Source: Heritagella sp051881655 (GTDB taxonomy: Bacteria; Bacillota; Clostridia; Oscillospirales; Acutalibacteraceae). Taken from it: a stretch of 23,905 bases of DNA. The notes under the pieces were generated by a model that had not been told where the DNA came from, did not search any database, and worked only from the letters and a program-made list of their open reading frames with translations. Position 1 is the stretch's first letter. Each line of letters begins with the position of its first letter. Shown here piece by piece: positions 1 to 6,171 of this stretch. Position numbers and translations under genes: made by a program. The stretch is taken from assembly GCA_051881655.1 (NCBI GenBank), contig JBJEQH010000241.1, positions 1 through 23,905 on the forward strand. Reading direction: 5' to 3'.

Positions 1-47
1 AAAAGGGTCCGTTTTCCCCCAAAAAAAACAACCGGATACAGCCTTTT

Positions 48-76
48 ATTATAGAGGAAAACGCGGCTTTTTTCAA
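48..76 (-). promoter_or_regulatory. Promoter firing off the left edge
   Basis: On the minus strand TTGAAA (71-76) and a perfect TATAAT (48-53) are separated by exactly 17 bases. This is a near-consensus sigma-A promoter. It points towards position 1, so it should drive a minus-strand gene lying just outside the window. No start codon for that gene is visible before the edge. Confidence 0.6.
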
Positions 77-248
77 TATATTCCGGTAAAATTGGTCGAT
101 ACCGGCGACGCAGCGCGTGTGGGTTTTCGCAATGTCCGGAAAAATCCCTTTTTTGATTCAGCGGAGCAGATGCAAACAAAGACAGAGCGGTGTGTTCTCT
201 TTAGAACCCGAAAGGAATAAAAATTGAATAAAAATAATTGTCAGTATA

Positions 249-278
249 TTGATAAATTATCAAAAATTGTGATACGAT
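249..278 (+). promoter_or_regulatory. Promoter with overlapping palindrome upstream of the duplicated membrane genes
   Basis: TTGATA (249-254) and TACGAT (273-278) are 18 bases apart, and the -10 box is preceded by TGTGA, a Gram-positive extended -10 motif. The -35 box is embedded in a perfect inverted repeat TTGATAA-A-TTATCAA (249-263). A protein bound there would block polymerase, so the palindrome is a candidate repressor operator. The promoter call is based on spacing and extension, not on perfect boxes. Confidence 0.45.
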
Positions 279-374
279 AAAGAAAAATACAGGTTCTATT
301 TTAGGGAAGAATGGGTCGTTTCTGCCGGCCCATAAAAACGGGCCCAGGCCCGGAAATTAAAAGGAGGAATTTTT

Positions 375-893
375 ATGAAAAGGAAGCCGTTGATGATTCT
401 TTTGGGCATTTTCGCGGTACTGGCCGCCGCCCTGCTGGGAGGATGGGCGTGGGTTCATTTCTCGGCAGCAAAGGGGATTGATTTTGGCGAGGCCGAGATT
501 GCCGAACTGGTGGTCTATCAGGGAAATGAGGAAGTGGCCCGGGTGACGGACAGGGGAAAAATCGAATCATTTGTACAGCTGTTCTCCGATAAAAATCTGC
601 AGGATGACCTGCTGTGCCAGTCCCGGGCGGCGACAGAGGAAGACCGGGAGGCGGCCCGCCGGGACGGATGCATCGAGGTAATCCTGACCGGGGGAAGTAC
701 GCGCTTTACGGCGGACGAGAGCTGGTCGTCCCACATGCGCGGGCAGGATGGCTTTGACCGCATGGTGCTGACTGCAGAGGGGCTGTTCCTCTATCGGGAG
801 GAGGACGGCGGCGTGTCCGCCTGCTATCCCGCCTTCTTGGGGCAGCCGGAGCTGTACCAGCGCGCGGTTGCGCTGCTGACAGACGGCGATTAA
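375..893 (+). CDS. Membrane-anchored extracytoplasmic protein, paralog A (DUF5301-like?)
   Basis: The product is 172 residues, with two lysines and an arginine at the N-terminus followed by one hydrophobic segment (about residues 5-30), and then a soluble acidic domain. This reads as an uncleaved signal anchor with the domain outside the cell; there is no lipobox cysteine. AAGGAGG sits 8 bases before the ATG. The soluble part starts with an FGEAEIAEL-type strand and a TDRGKIESF motif, and ends with a CYPA motif and a short helix. The next complete gene on the same strand shares this plan. The pattern of a short strand, then TD-x-x-KI, recalls the small secreted DUF5301 proteins of Firmicutes, but I cannot confirm membership. 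The function is unknown. Confidence 0.75.
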   Translation: MKRKPLMILLGIFAVLAAALLGGWAWVHFSAAKGIDFGEAEIAELVVYQGNEEVARVTDRGKIESFVQLFSDKNLQDDLLCQSRAATEEDREAARRDGCIEVILTGGSTRFTADESWSSHMRGQDGFDRMVLTAEGLFLYREEDGGVSACYPAFLGQPELYQRAVALLTDGD

Positions 894-894
894 G

Positions 895-1107
895 GGGAAC
901 CGAGGCTATCCCGTGGTAAAGGAGAGCCAGCGGTATTTTCAGAATGCCATGGACATTTTGAGTGAGATATATGATGATCGAACCGTGAAAAGCGCAATGT
1001 CTTATGCCGATTCTGAATACAAAAAGTTTAATGCCACCCATGCAGCGGATTGGGGTTCTCCTACCTATGGCCGCGTTTTCTTTGGGACAAATGACTTTAT
1101 TTCGTGA
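895..1107 (+). pseudogene. Remnant of a third paralog (C-terminal fragment)
   Basis: The open frame running through 913-1107 begins with a near-exact copy of the last part of the downstream gene (YP, VKESQRYFQ, NAMDIL) and then continues for about 45 residues of unrelated sequence before a TGA. It has no signal anchor and no domain core, and the GTG at 913 has no proper ribosome site. I read it as the broken end of a former tandem copy left by unequal recombination. An alternative is a small recoded gene, but nothing supports its translation. Confidence 0.6.
905..959 (+). repeat. Direct repeat copy 1 (55 bp)
   Basis: This copy matches 1533-1587 at 54 of 55 positions; the only difference is T at 914 against C at 1542. 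The repeat encodes the C-terminal YP-V/A-VKESQRYFQNAMDIL segment of the downstream paralog. Homology stops abruptly on both sides, which fits a recombination scar and not a functional motif. Confidence 0.9.
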
Positions 1108-1120
1108 AAAGGAGAAAATT

Positions 1121-1600
1121 ATGACAAAGCAACGGGCTATTCATATTATCATAGAAGCGGGCGTGTGTATTCTGCTGCTGGGAGGTATTTTCCTGTATAT
1201 TACCCTGACGAAGGGGTTTGACTTCGGCGGCGCACAGGTGGTACGGATTGAAGCGTATGAGGATCATCAGTTGGTAGCCGAAACGGAGGACAGAGGAAAA
1301 ATCGACCAGGTGTTATGGGTTTACTGGCATCTGGATCCGCGTTTTGATATGACCTGTGTTTCTCGGGCGGGCGGGGATACGGATCCTTTTGAAGAAGCGT
1401 ACATTATCATGTATTTAGATCGGCCCACCTCGAAATTTGTCAAGGACAGCTCATGGCAGAGGGAACTGGGCTGTGATCTGTTTCAAAAAATTTATCTGAC
1501 AAAAGAAGGAATTTATTCGAGTCCCGGGGGTTGCTATCCCGCGGTAAAGGAGAGCCAGCGGTATTTTCAGAATGCCATGGACATTTTAAAGGAGAACTGA
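1121..1600 (+). CDS. Membrane-anchored extracytoplasmic protein, paralog B
   Basis: The product is 159 residues. The start at 1121 is chosen because AAAAGGAG lies 6 bases upstream and the protein then opens with a basic N-terminus and a single hydrophobic helix (about residues 8-28), as in its paralog at 375-893; the longer open frame from 1004 adds residues without a ribosome site. Shared features with the paralog are the FDFGGAQVV strand, the TEDRGKI motif, an SSW motif, an LTKEGIY-type strand and the terminal CYPA plus helix. It is likely anchored in the membrane facing outward. Its function is unknown. It ends 55 bases before a strong bidirectional terminator. Confidence 0.75.
   Translation: MTKQRAIHIIIEAGVCILLLGGIFLYITLTKGFDFGGAQVVRIEAYEDHQLVAETEDRGKIDQVLWVYWHLDPRFDMTCVSRAGGDTDPFEEAYIIMYLDRPTSKFVKDSSWQRELGCDLFQKIYLTKEGIYSSPGGCYPAVKESQRYFQNAMDILKEN
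1533..1587 (+). repeat. Direct repeat copy 2 (55 bp)
   Basis: This copy lies inside the 3' end of the paralog B gene and matches 905-959 with one mismatch, at an offset of 628 bases. Because this copy sits in an intact gene, it is probably the parent of the fragment at 905-959 or was homogenised with it. Confidence 0.9.
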
Positions 1601-1655
1601 CTGCATAACCGGTCTCCAAAACGGGAGTTGTATTTTGGGGCCTGTATTCGGATAC

Positions 1656-1691
1656 AAAACCGCCGCCAATCTTTTGATTGGCGGCGGTTTT
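1656..1691. terminator. Bidirectional intrinsic terminator
   Basis: A perfect 16-bp stem (1656-1671 with 1676-1691) has a TTTT loop and A/T-rich outer ends, giving a T tract on both strands. It sits between convergent genes, the paralog B gene on the plus strand and rsmI on the minus strand, and would stop transcription from both sides. Confidence 0.9.
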
Positions 1692-1774
1692 CCTTTGCTA
1701 TTTTTCATCCGGGCAGACAGCTGGGAGAGTGTGATGCCAAAGCCACACGCATTTTTCCCGCGGGAGCCTTTCTG

Positions 1775-2614
1775 TTATTCTGCCGGCTGATTCAGCTGGC
1801 GGTAAATCTCATTTTTGCGCAAGCCGGACAGGGCGGCGGCCTCTTTAGCGGCGGCGGCGGCGGAAGCGCCCTGCTCCATCTGCTGCCGGGCCATCCGGAC
1901 GGCCTCCTGCAGGGTCATGGGTTCCTTTTCCCCGGTGTCTTCCGGCGCGCCCTCGATCACCAGCACAAACTCGCCCCGGGGCGGGTTTTCGGCGTAATGG
2001 GCGATGGCCCCCGACAGTGTGGTGCGGAACACCTCCTCGTGGATTTTCGTCAGCTCCCGCACCAGCGCAATGCGCCGGTCCCCGAAAGCCTCGTACAGAT
2101 CGGACAGAGTGCGGCACAGCTTGTGGGGCGCTTCGTAGAATACCAGCGTGTGGGGGTCGTTTTTCAGCGACCGCAGATGATCGCTGCGGCCCTTTCGGTT
2201 GGTGCTGAGGAATCCCTCGAACGAAAAGCGGCCGGTGGGCAGTCCGCTGACTGCCAGCGCGGTGACCACGGCACTGGGCCCCGGTACTGCCAGCACCGGA
2301 ATATCCCGCTGGGCGCACTGCTTCACCAGCAGCTCGCCCGGGTCGCTGATGGCCGGCATGCCGGCATCGCTGACCAGCGCGGCGTTTTCTCCGTTTTCCA
2401 GCCGCTGGCAGATAATCTCCCCTCGCTCAAACCGGTTGTGCTCAAAATAGCTGATCATCGGCTTCTTAATCCCGAAGTGATTCAGCAGCTTCAGGGTCAC
2501 GCGGGTATCCTCGGCAGCAATAAAATCCACGCTTTGCAAAATCTCCACCGCCCGGGGCGAAAAATCACCCAGATTGCCAATGGGGGTCCCCACAATGTAC
2601 AGCGTACCACTCAT
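1775..2614 (-). CDS. rsmI: 16S rRNA (cytidine1402-2'-O)-methyltransferase RsmI
   Basis: This 279-residue protein is a full-length RsmI, which uses S-adenosylmethionine to methylate the 2'-O of C1402 in the decoding centre of 16S rRNA. Visible tetrapyrrole-methylase-fold motifs are GTPIGN (residues 9-14), AAEDTR (33-38), SDAGMP (82-87) with ISDPG, and PGPSA (111-115); an EAPHK and a VRELTK motif follow. The alanine-rich C-terminus (SAAAAAKEAAA, then RKNEIYRQL) is the usual helix-turn tail of the family. Its ATG overlaps the stop of the upstream methyltransferase gene by four bases (ATGA), so the two are translationally coupled. The same pair (yabB, yabC) is found in Bacillus with yazA between them. 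Confidence 0.97.
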   Translation of the reverse strand: MSGTLYIVGTPIGNLGDFSPRAVEILQSVDFIAAEDTRVTLKLLNHFGIKKPMISYFEHNRFERGEIICQRLENGENAALVSDAGMPAISDPGELLVKQCAQRDIPVLAVPGPSAVVTALAVSGLPTGRFSFEGFLSTNRKGRSDHLRSLKNDPHTLVFYEAPHKLCRTLSDLYEAFGDRRIALVRELTKIHEEVFRTTLSGAIAHYAENPPRGEFVLVIEGAPEDTGEKEPMTLQEAVRMARQQMEQGASAAAAAKEAAALSGLRKNEIYRQLNQPAE

Positions 2615-3381
2615 GTTGTCTCCTCCTTTTCCCGGCTATTCTGCCGGTAATCCCCCAAAATCCGCCGGAAAGCGGGGGTGTCCTCCCCTTTGTCATCCTG
2701 TAAAAACAGGGTGGGCAGCAGCCGGATCCCCGGGTTGCCGCCGCGGCGGGCCTCCAGCAAAAATAAAAAGGGGTCTTTCTCCTGCCGCTGCTGAACCAGC
2801 TGCAGCCGTTTGGGCTCCAGGGAAAAGGCCCGCAGGGTGGTCATCACATCTGTCAGCCGGTGGGGCCGGTGGCACAGGCACAGCCGTCCTCCCCAGCGCA
2901 GGCAGGCCCGGGCCGCCCGGGCCAGATCCTCCAGCGTGCAGGCGGTTTCATGACGGGCGGTCTGCTCGCTTGTCCCGCCGCTGAGGATTCCGGTGCCCGC
3001 CGCCTGATACGGGGGGTTGCAGGTGATCAGGTGCAAATCCCGGGGGAACTCCCCATCCGGCAGGGCGCGGATATCCCCCTGCCGGATGGTCAGGAAATCC
3101 TGGTACCCGTTTTCCAGCGCGCTGCGCCGGGCCAGCCGGCACGCCTCTTCCTGCAGTTCAATTCCGATCACCCGGGCCGGCCGGCACCGTTCGGCCCACC
3201 ACAGTGGGATGGTGCCGCAGCCGGTACCCAGGTCGGCGCAGGTCTCCTTCGCCTTTGGGGCGGCAAAGTCGGCCAGCAGCAGCGTATCGGTATTAAAGGT
3301 GTGGCGCGGGGTCACATACACAAAGGTATTTCTGCCCAGCGGTTCGCGGTGTGCGTCCGCCGGAAAACCGGTGCCGGTCAA
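2611..3381 (-). CDS. trmN6: tRNA1(Val) (adenine37-N6)-methyltransferase TrmN6-like (YabB/YfiC)
   Basis: The 256-residue protein is a class I SAM-dependent methyltransferase. Motif I reads DLGTGCGTI (residues 50-58), an acidic loop GIELQEEA follows, and the catalytic NPPY sits at 122-125; NPPY is the signature of amino-group (N6-adenine) methylation. The N-terminal FNTDTLLL segment is typical of the YfiC/YabB family, which modifies A37 of tRNA1(Val) in E. coli; the tRNA target here is inferred. The start is a TTG at 3379-3381, with GGAGGA 6 bases upstream and no ATG nearby. It overlaps rsmI by four bases. Confidence 0.9.
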   Translation of the reverse strand: MTGTGFPADAHREPLGRNTFVYVTPRHTFNTDTLLLADFAAPKAKETCADLGTGCGTIPLWWAERCRPARVIGIELQEEACRLARRSALENGYQDFLTIRQGDIRALPDGEFPRDLHLITCNPPYQAAGTGILSGGTSEQTARHETACTLEDLARAARACLRWGGRLCLCHRPHRLTDVMTTLRAFSLEPKRLQLVQQRQEKDPFLFLLEARRGGNPGIRLLPTLFLQDDKGEDTPAFRRILGDYRQNSREKEETT

Positions 3382-3401
3382 ATGAAATCCTCCTCACAGG
3401 G

Positions 3402-3450
3402 AAAAAGGACAGGGCCCATGGCAAAAGCGCCATTCCGACCCTGTCCTTTT
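3402..3450 (-). terminator. Terminator of the ferredoxin gene
   Basis: A perfect 12-bp outer stem (3403-3414 with 3439-3450) encloses an inner ATGGC/GCCAT hairpin (3418-3433) and ends in a run of T on the minus strand (3402-3406). It lies between the ferredoxin stop and the trmN6 start, so trmN6 would depend on read-through or on a separate weak promoter. The plus-strand reading also ends in TTTT. Confidence 0.75.
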
Positions 3451-3518
3451 CAGCTTTTGTAATGGTCCGCCTCTTTCGAAGCGCCGTCCGCGGAAAAGCA
3501 GTGAAGCGAAAAAGCTTC

Positions 3519-3689
3519 TTATGCCTCCTGGGGGGCACCTACGGGGCAAACACCAGCGCAAGCGCCGCAATCGCAGCACAGATCCGCATTGATCTCATAT
3601 TTGCCGTCGCCTTCGGAGATAGCACCTACGGGACACCCGGACTCACAAGCACCGCACATTACGCAGTCATCAGAAATTGCATATGCCAT
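3519..3689 (-). CDS. Small 2[4Fe-4S] bacterial ferredoxin
   Basis: The 56-residue product is a clostridial-type electron carrier with two [4Fe-4S] clusters. The first motif has Cys9, Cys12, Cys15 and Cys19-Pro; the second has Cys38, Cys41, Cys44 and Cys48-Pro, with an extra Cys39. The two halves repeat the CGAC-x-x-x-CPVGA pattern, the usual sign of the internal duplication of this family. GGAGGT lies 9 bases before the ATG. It has its own promoter and terminator, so it is a single-gene unit placed between ricT and trmN6. It acts in the cytoplasm with low-potential oxidoreductases; partners are not shown by the sequence. Confidence 0.95.
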   Translation of the reverse strand: MAYAISDDCVMCGACESGCPVGAISEGDGKYEINADLCCDCGACAGVCPVGAPQEA

Positions 3690-3721
3690 GGGAAAAACAC
3701 CTCCAGTGAATTTATACTGTT

Positions 3722-3749
3722 ATTATAACATACTGCCGGAAAACTGCAA
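3722..3749 (-). promoter_or_regulatory. Promoter of the ferredoxin gene
   Basis: On the minus strand TTGCAG (3744-3749) and a perfect TATAAT (3722-3727) are 16 bases apart. The -10 box is preceded by TATGT, a match to the TRTGn extended -10 motif of Gram-positive bacteria. Transcription would begin about 25 bases before the start codon. Confidence 0.75.
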
Positions 3750-3832
3750 GTTTTTTCTCGGGATTCCGGCGGAAAATCTGTGGTGGAAAGTTTTCCCGAA
3801 AAAATTTTTTCCAAGAAAATGCAGGGAGCCTC

Positions 3833-4690
3833 TCAGGATTCCTCAGGCGCGGGTTCGGCCTTTTTGGTTTTTTGCGAATCCGAGCGCAGAACCCGCACTT
3901 CCTTTACGGAGAAGACCTGCGGAGCGGCATCCGGATTTTTTTCCAGCTGCACCGTCACGGTGGCGCGCAGCAGGTTCTGCTCGGTCACGGTCCCCTTTCC
4001 GGCGGGGGTGACCACGCAGGCGCCCACCCGGGGGGTATTGCGCAGCATATCGAGATAGGAGGCCTGCTCGTATTTCAGGCAGCACATCAGCCGCCCGCAG
4101 GTACCCGAGATTTTCACCGGGTTCAGCGACAGGTTCTGCTCCTTGGCCATTTTGATCGAAACGGGCTGGAACCCGCCCAAAAACGACGAACAGCAGAACG
4201 GACGGCCGCAAATACCCAGCCCGCCCAGCATCTTGGCTTCGTCGCGCACGCCGATCTGCCGCAGTTCAATGCGCGTGCGGAAAACCCCCGCCAGGTCCTT
4301 GACCAGTTCGCGGAAATCCACCCGCCCGTCGGCGGTAAAATAGAAGAGGATTTTGCTGTTATCGAAGGTGTACTCCACGTCCACCAGTTTCATGTTCAGC
4401 TTGTGGGCTTCAATCTTCCGGCTGCAAATCTCAAAGGCATTCTTCTCGTGCAGCTTGTTCTCGGCCACATGCTTCAAATCCTCTTCCGTTGCCAGCCGCA
4501 GCAGCTTTTTCAGCGGCTGCACAATGGATTCCTCGGGGATATCCCGGTTCTCCATGGCCACCTCGCCGCATTCCACGCCGCGGGCTGTCTCGACGATCAC
4601 AAAATCACCCTTTTTCAGGGTGGCGCCGTCGGGATCAAAATAATACACTTTTCCGACTTCTTTAAATCGGACACCAATTACAATTGCCAT
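3833..4690 (-). CDS. ricT: RicT/YaaT, PSP1-domain regulator of RNase Y
   Basis: This 285-residue protein is a full-length PSP1-family member. In Bacillus subtilis RicT (YaaT) forms a complex with RicA and RicF that carries [4Fe-4S] clusters, steers RNase Y cleavage of mRNAs, and affects sporulation, competence and biofilm formation. The sequence shows the ARGVECG segment (residues 36-42) and the cysteine-rich core GICGRPFCC (159-167) and GTCGRLMCC (197-204), giving six cysteines: 161, 166, 167, 198, 203 and 204. The C-terminus is a charged lysine- and glutamate-rich tail. As in Bacillus it follows holB. No ricA or ricF gene is present in the window. Confidence 0.95.
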   Translation of the reverse strand: MAIVIGVRFKEVGKVYYFDPDGATLKKGDFVIVETARGVECGEVAMENRDIPEESIVQPLKKLLRLATEEDLKHVAENKLHEKNAFEICSRKIEAHKLNMKLVDVEYTFDNSKILFYFTADGRVDFRELVKDLAGVFRTRIELRQIGVRDEAKMLGGLGICGRPFCCSSFLGGFQPVSIKMAKEQNLSLNPVKISGTCGRLMCCLKYEQASYLDMLRNTPRVGACVVTPAGKGTVTEQNLLRATVTVQLEKNPDAAPQVFSVKEVRVLRSDSQKTKKAEPAPEES

Positions 4691-4721
4691 TTTTCAGGGT
4701 ACCTCTTTCTGAAAGGGTCGC

Positions 4722-4741
4722 TGCGGGAAAGGCTTCCCGCA
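4722..4741 (-). promoter_or_regulatory. Hairpin in the ricT leader
   Basis: A perfect 8-bp inverted repeat (TGCGGGAA/TTCCCGCA) with a 4-base loop lies 31 bases before the ricT start and just after the holB terminator. It has no T tract, so it is not a terminator. It may protect or present the 5' end of ricT mRNA. Confidence 0.45.
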
Positions 4742-4746
4742 TGTAT

Positions 4747-4770
4747 AAAAACGCTTTTCCGAAAAAAGCG
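4747..4770 (-). terminator. Terminator or attenuator between holB and ricT
   Basis: On the minus strand CGCTTTT pairs with AAAAGCG (4764-4770 with 4752-4758) around a 5-base loop and is followed by five T (4747-4751). The stem is short and AT-rich, so it may be a partial terminator that lets some transcripts continue into ricT. Confidence 0.6.
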
Positions 4771-4787
4771 CAGTTTGCCAAAGAAAA

Positions 4788-5774
4788 TTACCGGCCTGCG
4801 GCGGTGCGCAGCCGGGCGCAGAACCAGGTGACCAGCAGCGTGAGGTTGCAGTTCTGGTCCAGATACCGCAGAGTGGTTTCCAGCAAATCGGGCAGCTGAA
4901 CCAGCCGCTCACGGGTCAGGGTTTCGGACAGAGCGGCTGCCGCCGGCGAGCCGTACAGCACCGGCGCATGCAGGCGCAGGGCGCAGGCGTCCCGGGCGAT
5001 CCACTGCAGCTGCAGCAGAATTTCGCGGAAACGGGCGCGGTCCTTGATAAACGAGGAGGAGAGCGCCATCAGCTCGGATTCGCCGGAGGACAACAGGGCC
5101 ATCGTCAGCTTTTCGGCGGTTTCCTCCGCCGATTCCCCCTCTTTTTCCGATAAAAGGTGCAGCAGTTTCCCCAAATTTCCGGCGCACGAGGGGATCAGCG
5201 AACGGATCCGTGCGGGATCCGCTTTCGGGGCCTGCTCCCGGGCGGCCAGAAAAAGCTCCTCCCCGGATAACGGCGACAGCGAGAGCAGCTGGGTGCGCGA
5301 CTGAATGGTGGGCAGAACCGCCGAGGCGGAGACGGTGGTCAGCAAAAACAGCACATCCGTCGGGGGCTCCTCTAAAATTTTTAAAAGGGCGTTCTGGGCG
5401 GCGGGCAGCATTTTTTCCATATGGGGGAACAGGATCACCCGGCGCTTTGCCTCGCCGGGCTTTTTCGCGGCCCACAGGCGCAGACGGCGTACCTCCTCAA
5501 TGGAGATGGCTCCCGTTTTCCCGCTGCCCTGTGCCACGGCGATATCGGGGTGCGAACCCGCCCGGCAGCGGATACACGCAGGACAAGCCCCGCAGGGAGC
5601 CTGCTCCCTGGGGGCTGTACAGACAGCGGCCTGCGCCAGAAGGGACGCAAGCGTATGTTTTCCCAGACCGTCCTCCCCCTGCAGCAAAAGCGCATGGGGA
5701 AGGCGGCCCGCCTTCCAGGCTGCCGACAGGGTATCCTTTACGGCAGCATTGCCATAAAAACCGGGAAAAAGCAT
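4788..5774 (-). CDS. holB: DNA polymerase III delta' subunit
   Basis: The 328-residue protein is the clamp-loader delta' subunit, which with delta and tau loads the beta clamp onto primed DNA. It has an AAA+ fold: a P-loop-like GEDGLGKHT (residues 33-41), a zinc site of four cysteines (61, 64, 67, 70), the typical NALLKILEEPP helix (128-138) and an SRTQ sensor segment (159-162). The start is 3 bases after the darA stop and has no clear ribosome site, so it is probably translated by coupling with darA. In Bacillus yaaR lies between the two; here it is absent. Confidence 0.95.
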   Translation of the reverse strand: MLFPGFYGNAAVKDTLSAAWKAGRLPHALLLQGEDGLGKHTLASLLAQAAVCTAPREQAPCGACPACIRCRAGSHPDIAVAQGSGKTGAISIEEVRRLRLWAAKKPGEAKRRVILFPHMEKMLPAAQNALLKILEEPPTDVLFLLTTVSASAVLPTIQSRTQLLSLSPLSGEELFLAAREQAPKADPARIRSLIPSCAGNLGKLLHLLSEKEGESAEETAEKLTMALLSSGESELMALSSSFIKDRARFREILLQLQWIARDACALRLHAPVLYGSPAAAALSETLTRERLVQLPDLLETTLRYLDQNCNLTLLVTWFCARLRTAAGR

Positions 5775-5777
5775 GGA

Positions 5778-6104
5778 TTACACTTTTTCGAAGCGGTCGA
5801 CGTTCAGTACGAAAATGGTGGAACCGCCCACGGTGACCTCCACCGGGAAGGAGGAGTACATGCCCACATCCATTGTGGAGGTGCTGGGGACAATCTGGGT
5901 GCGGCGGCTGCTCTGCTTACTGATAATCGCAATCACGTCGTCCACCTTTTCCTCTTCCACACCGCAGATAAAGGTGGTGTTGCCGGCCAGCAGGAAACCG
6001 CCGGTTGTGGCCAGCTTGGTCACCTGATACCCGGCACGGGTCAGATGGCTGGATACGGCGCTACTGTCATCGTTGCTCACAATGGCGAGTACAAGCTTCA
6101 TCAT
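5778..6104 (-). CDS. darA: Cyclic di-AMP receptor DarA (PstA/YaaQ)
   Basis: The 108-residue product is a PII-like trimeric protein that binds c-di-AMP in Firmicutes. The family pattern is visible: an N-terminal beta strand MKLVLAIV, an LTRAGYQVTKLATTGGFL segment (about residues 21-38), GNTTFICGVEEEKVDDV, and the C-terminal GGSTIFVLNVDRF motif. GGGAGGT lies 8 bases before the first of two adjacent ATG codons, and the second is also possible. The downstream target of DarA is not settled. Its position just before holB repeats the Bacillus yaaQ-yaaR-holB order. Confidence 0.95.
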   Translation of the reverse strand: MMKLVLAIVSNDDSSAVSSHLTRAGYQVTKLATTGGFLLAGNTTFICGVEEEKVDDVIAIISKQSSRRTQIVPSTSTMDVGMYSSFPVEVTVGGSTIFVLNVDRFEKV

Positions 6105-6171
6105 AATTTTCGACCTCCCGATTGGAGAAGTTTTGAGCTGCCCGCGGCAAAATGCCGAGAGAAATTCTATC

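Larger units (their letters stand above)
1..374. other. Intergenic region before the first gene
   Basis: This AT-rich stretch contains no convincing coding sequence. It holds a minus-strand promoter near the left edge, a candidate plus-strand promoter with an operator-like palindrome around 249-278, a short inverted repeat GTTCT/AGAAC (194-207), and a small GGCCC/GGGCC hairpin near 330-350 in the presumed leader of the first gene. Confidence 0.5.

Noticed and set aside
1845..1870. GCGGCGG-type microrepeat
   Set aside because: It encodes the alanine-rich helix at the end of RsmI, a normal feature of the family, and is not a separate repeat element.
1628..2650. Long plus-strand open frame of 340 codons
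   Set aside because: It is antisense to rsmI and trmN6, whose motifs are clear; it is an effect of high GC content and lacks any ribosome site.
3505..3520. GAAGC/GCTTC hairpin at the ferredoxin stop
   Set aside because: The stem has only five pairs and no adjacent T run; the stronger hairpin at 3402-3450 is the better terminator.
3798..3811. 14-bp A/T palindrome after ricT
   Set aside because: GAAAAAATTTTTTC is low in complexity and has no GC stem, so I do not call it a terminator or operator.
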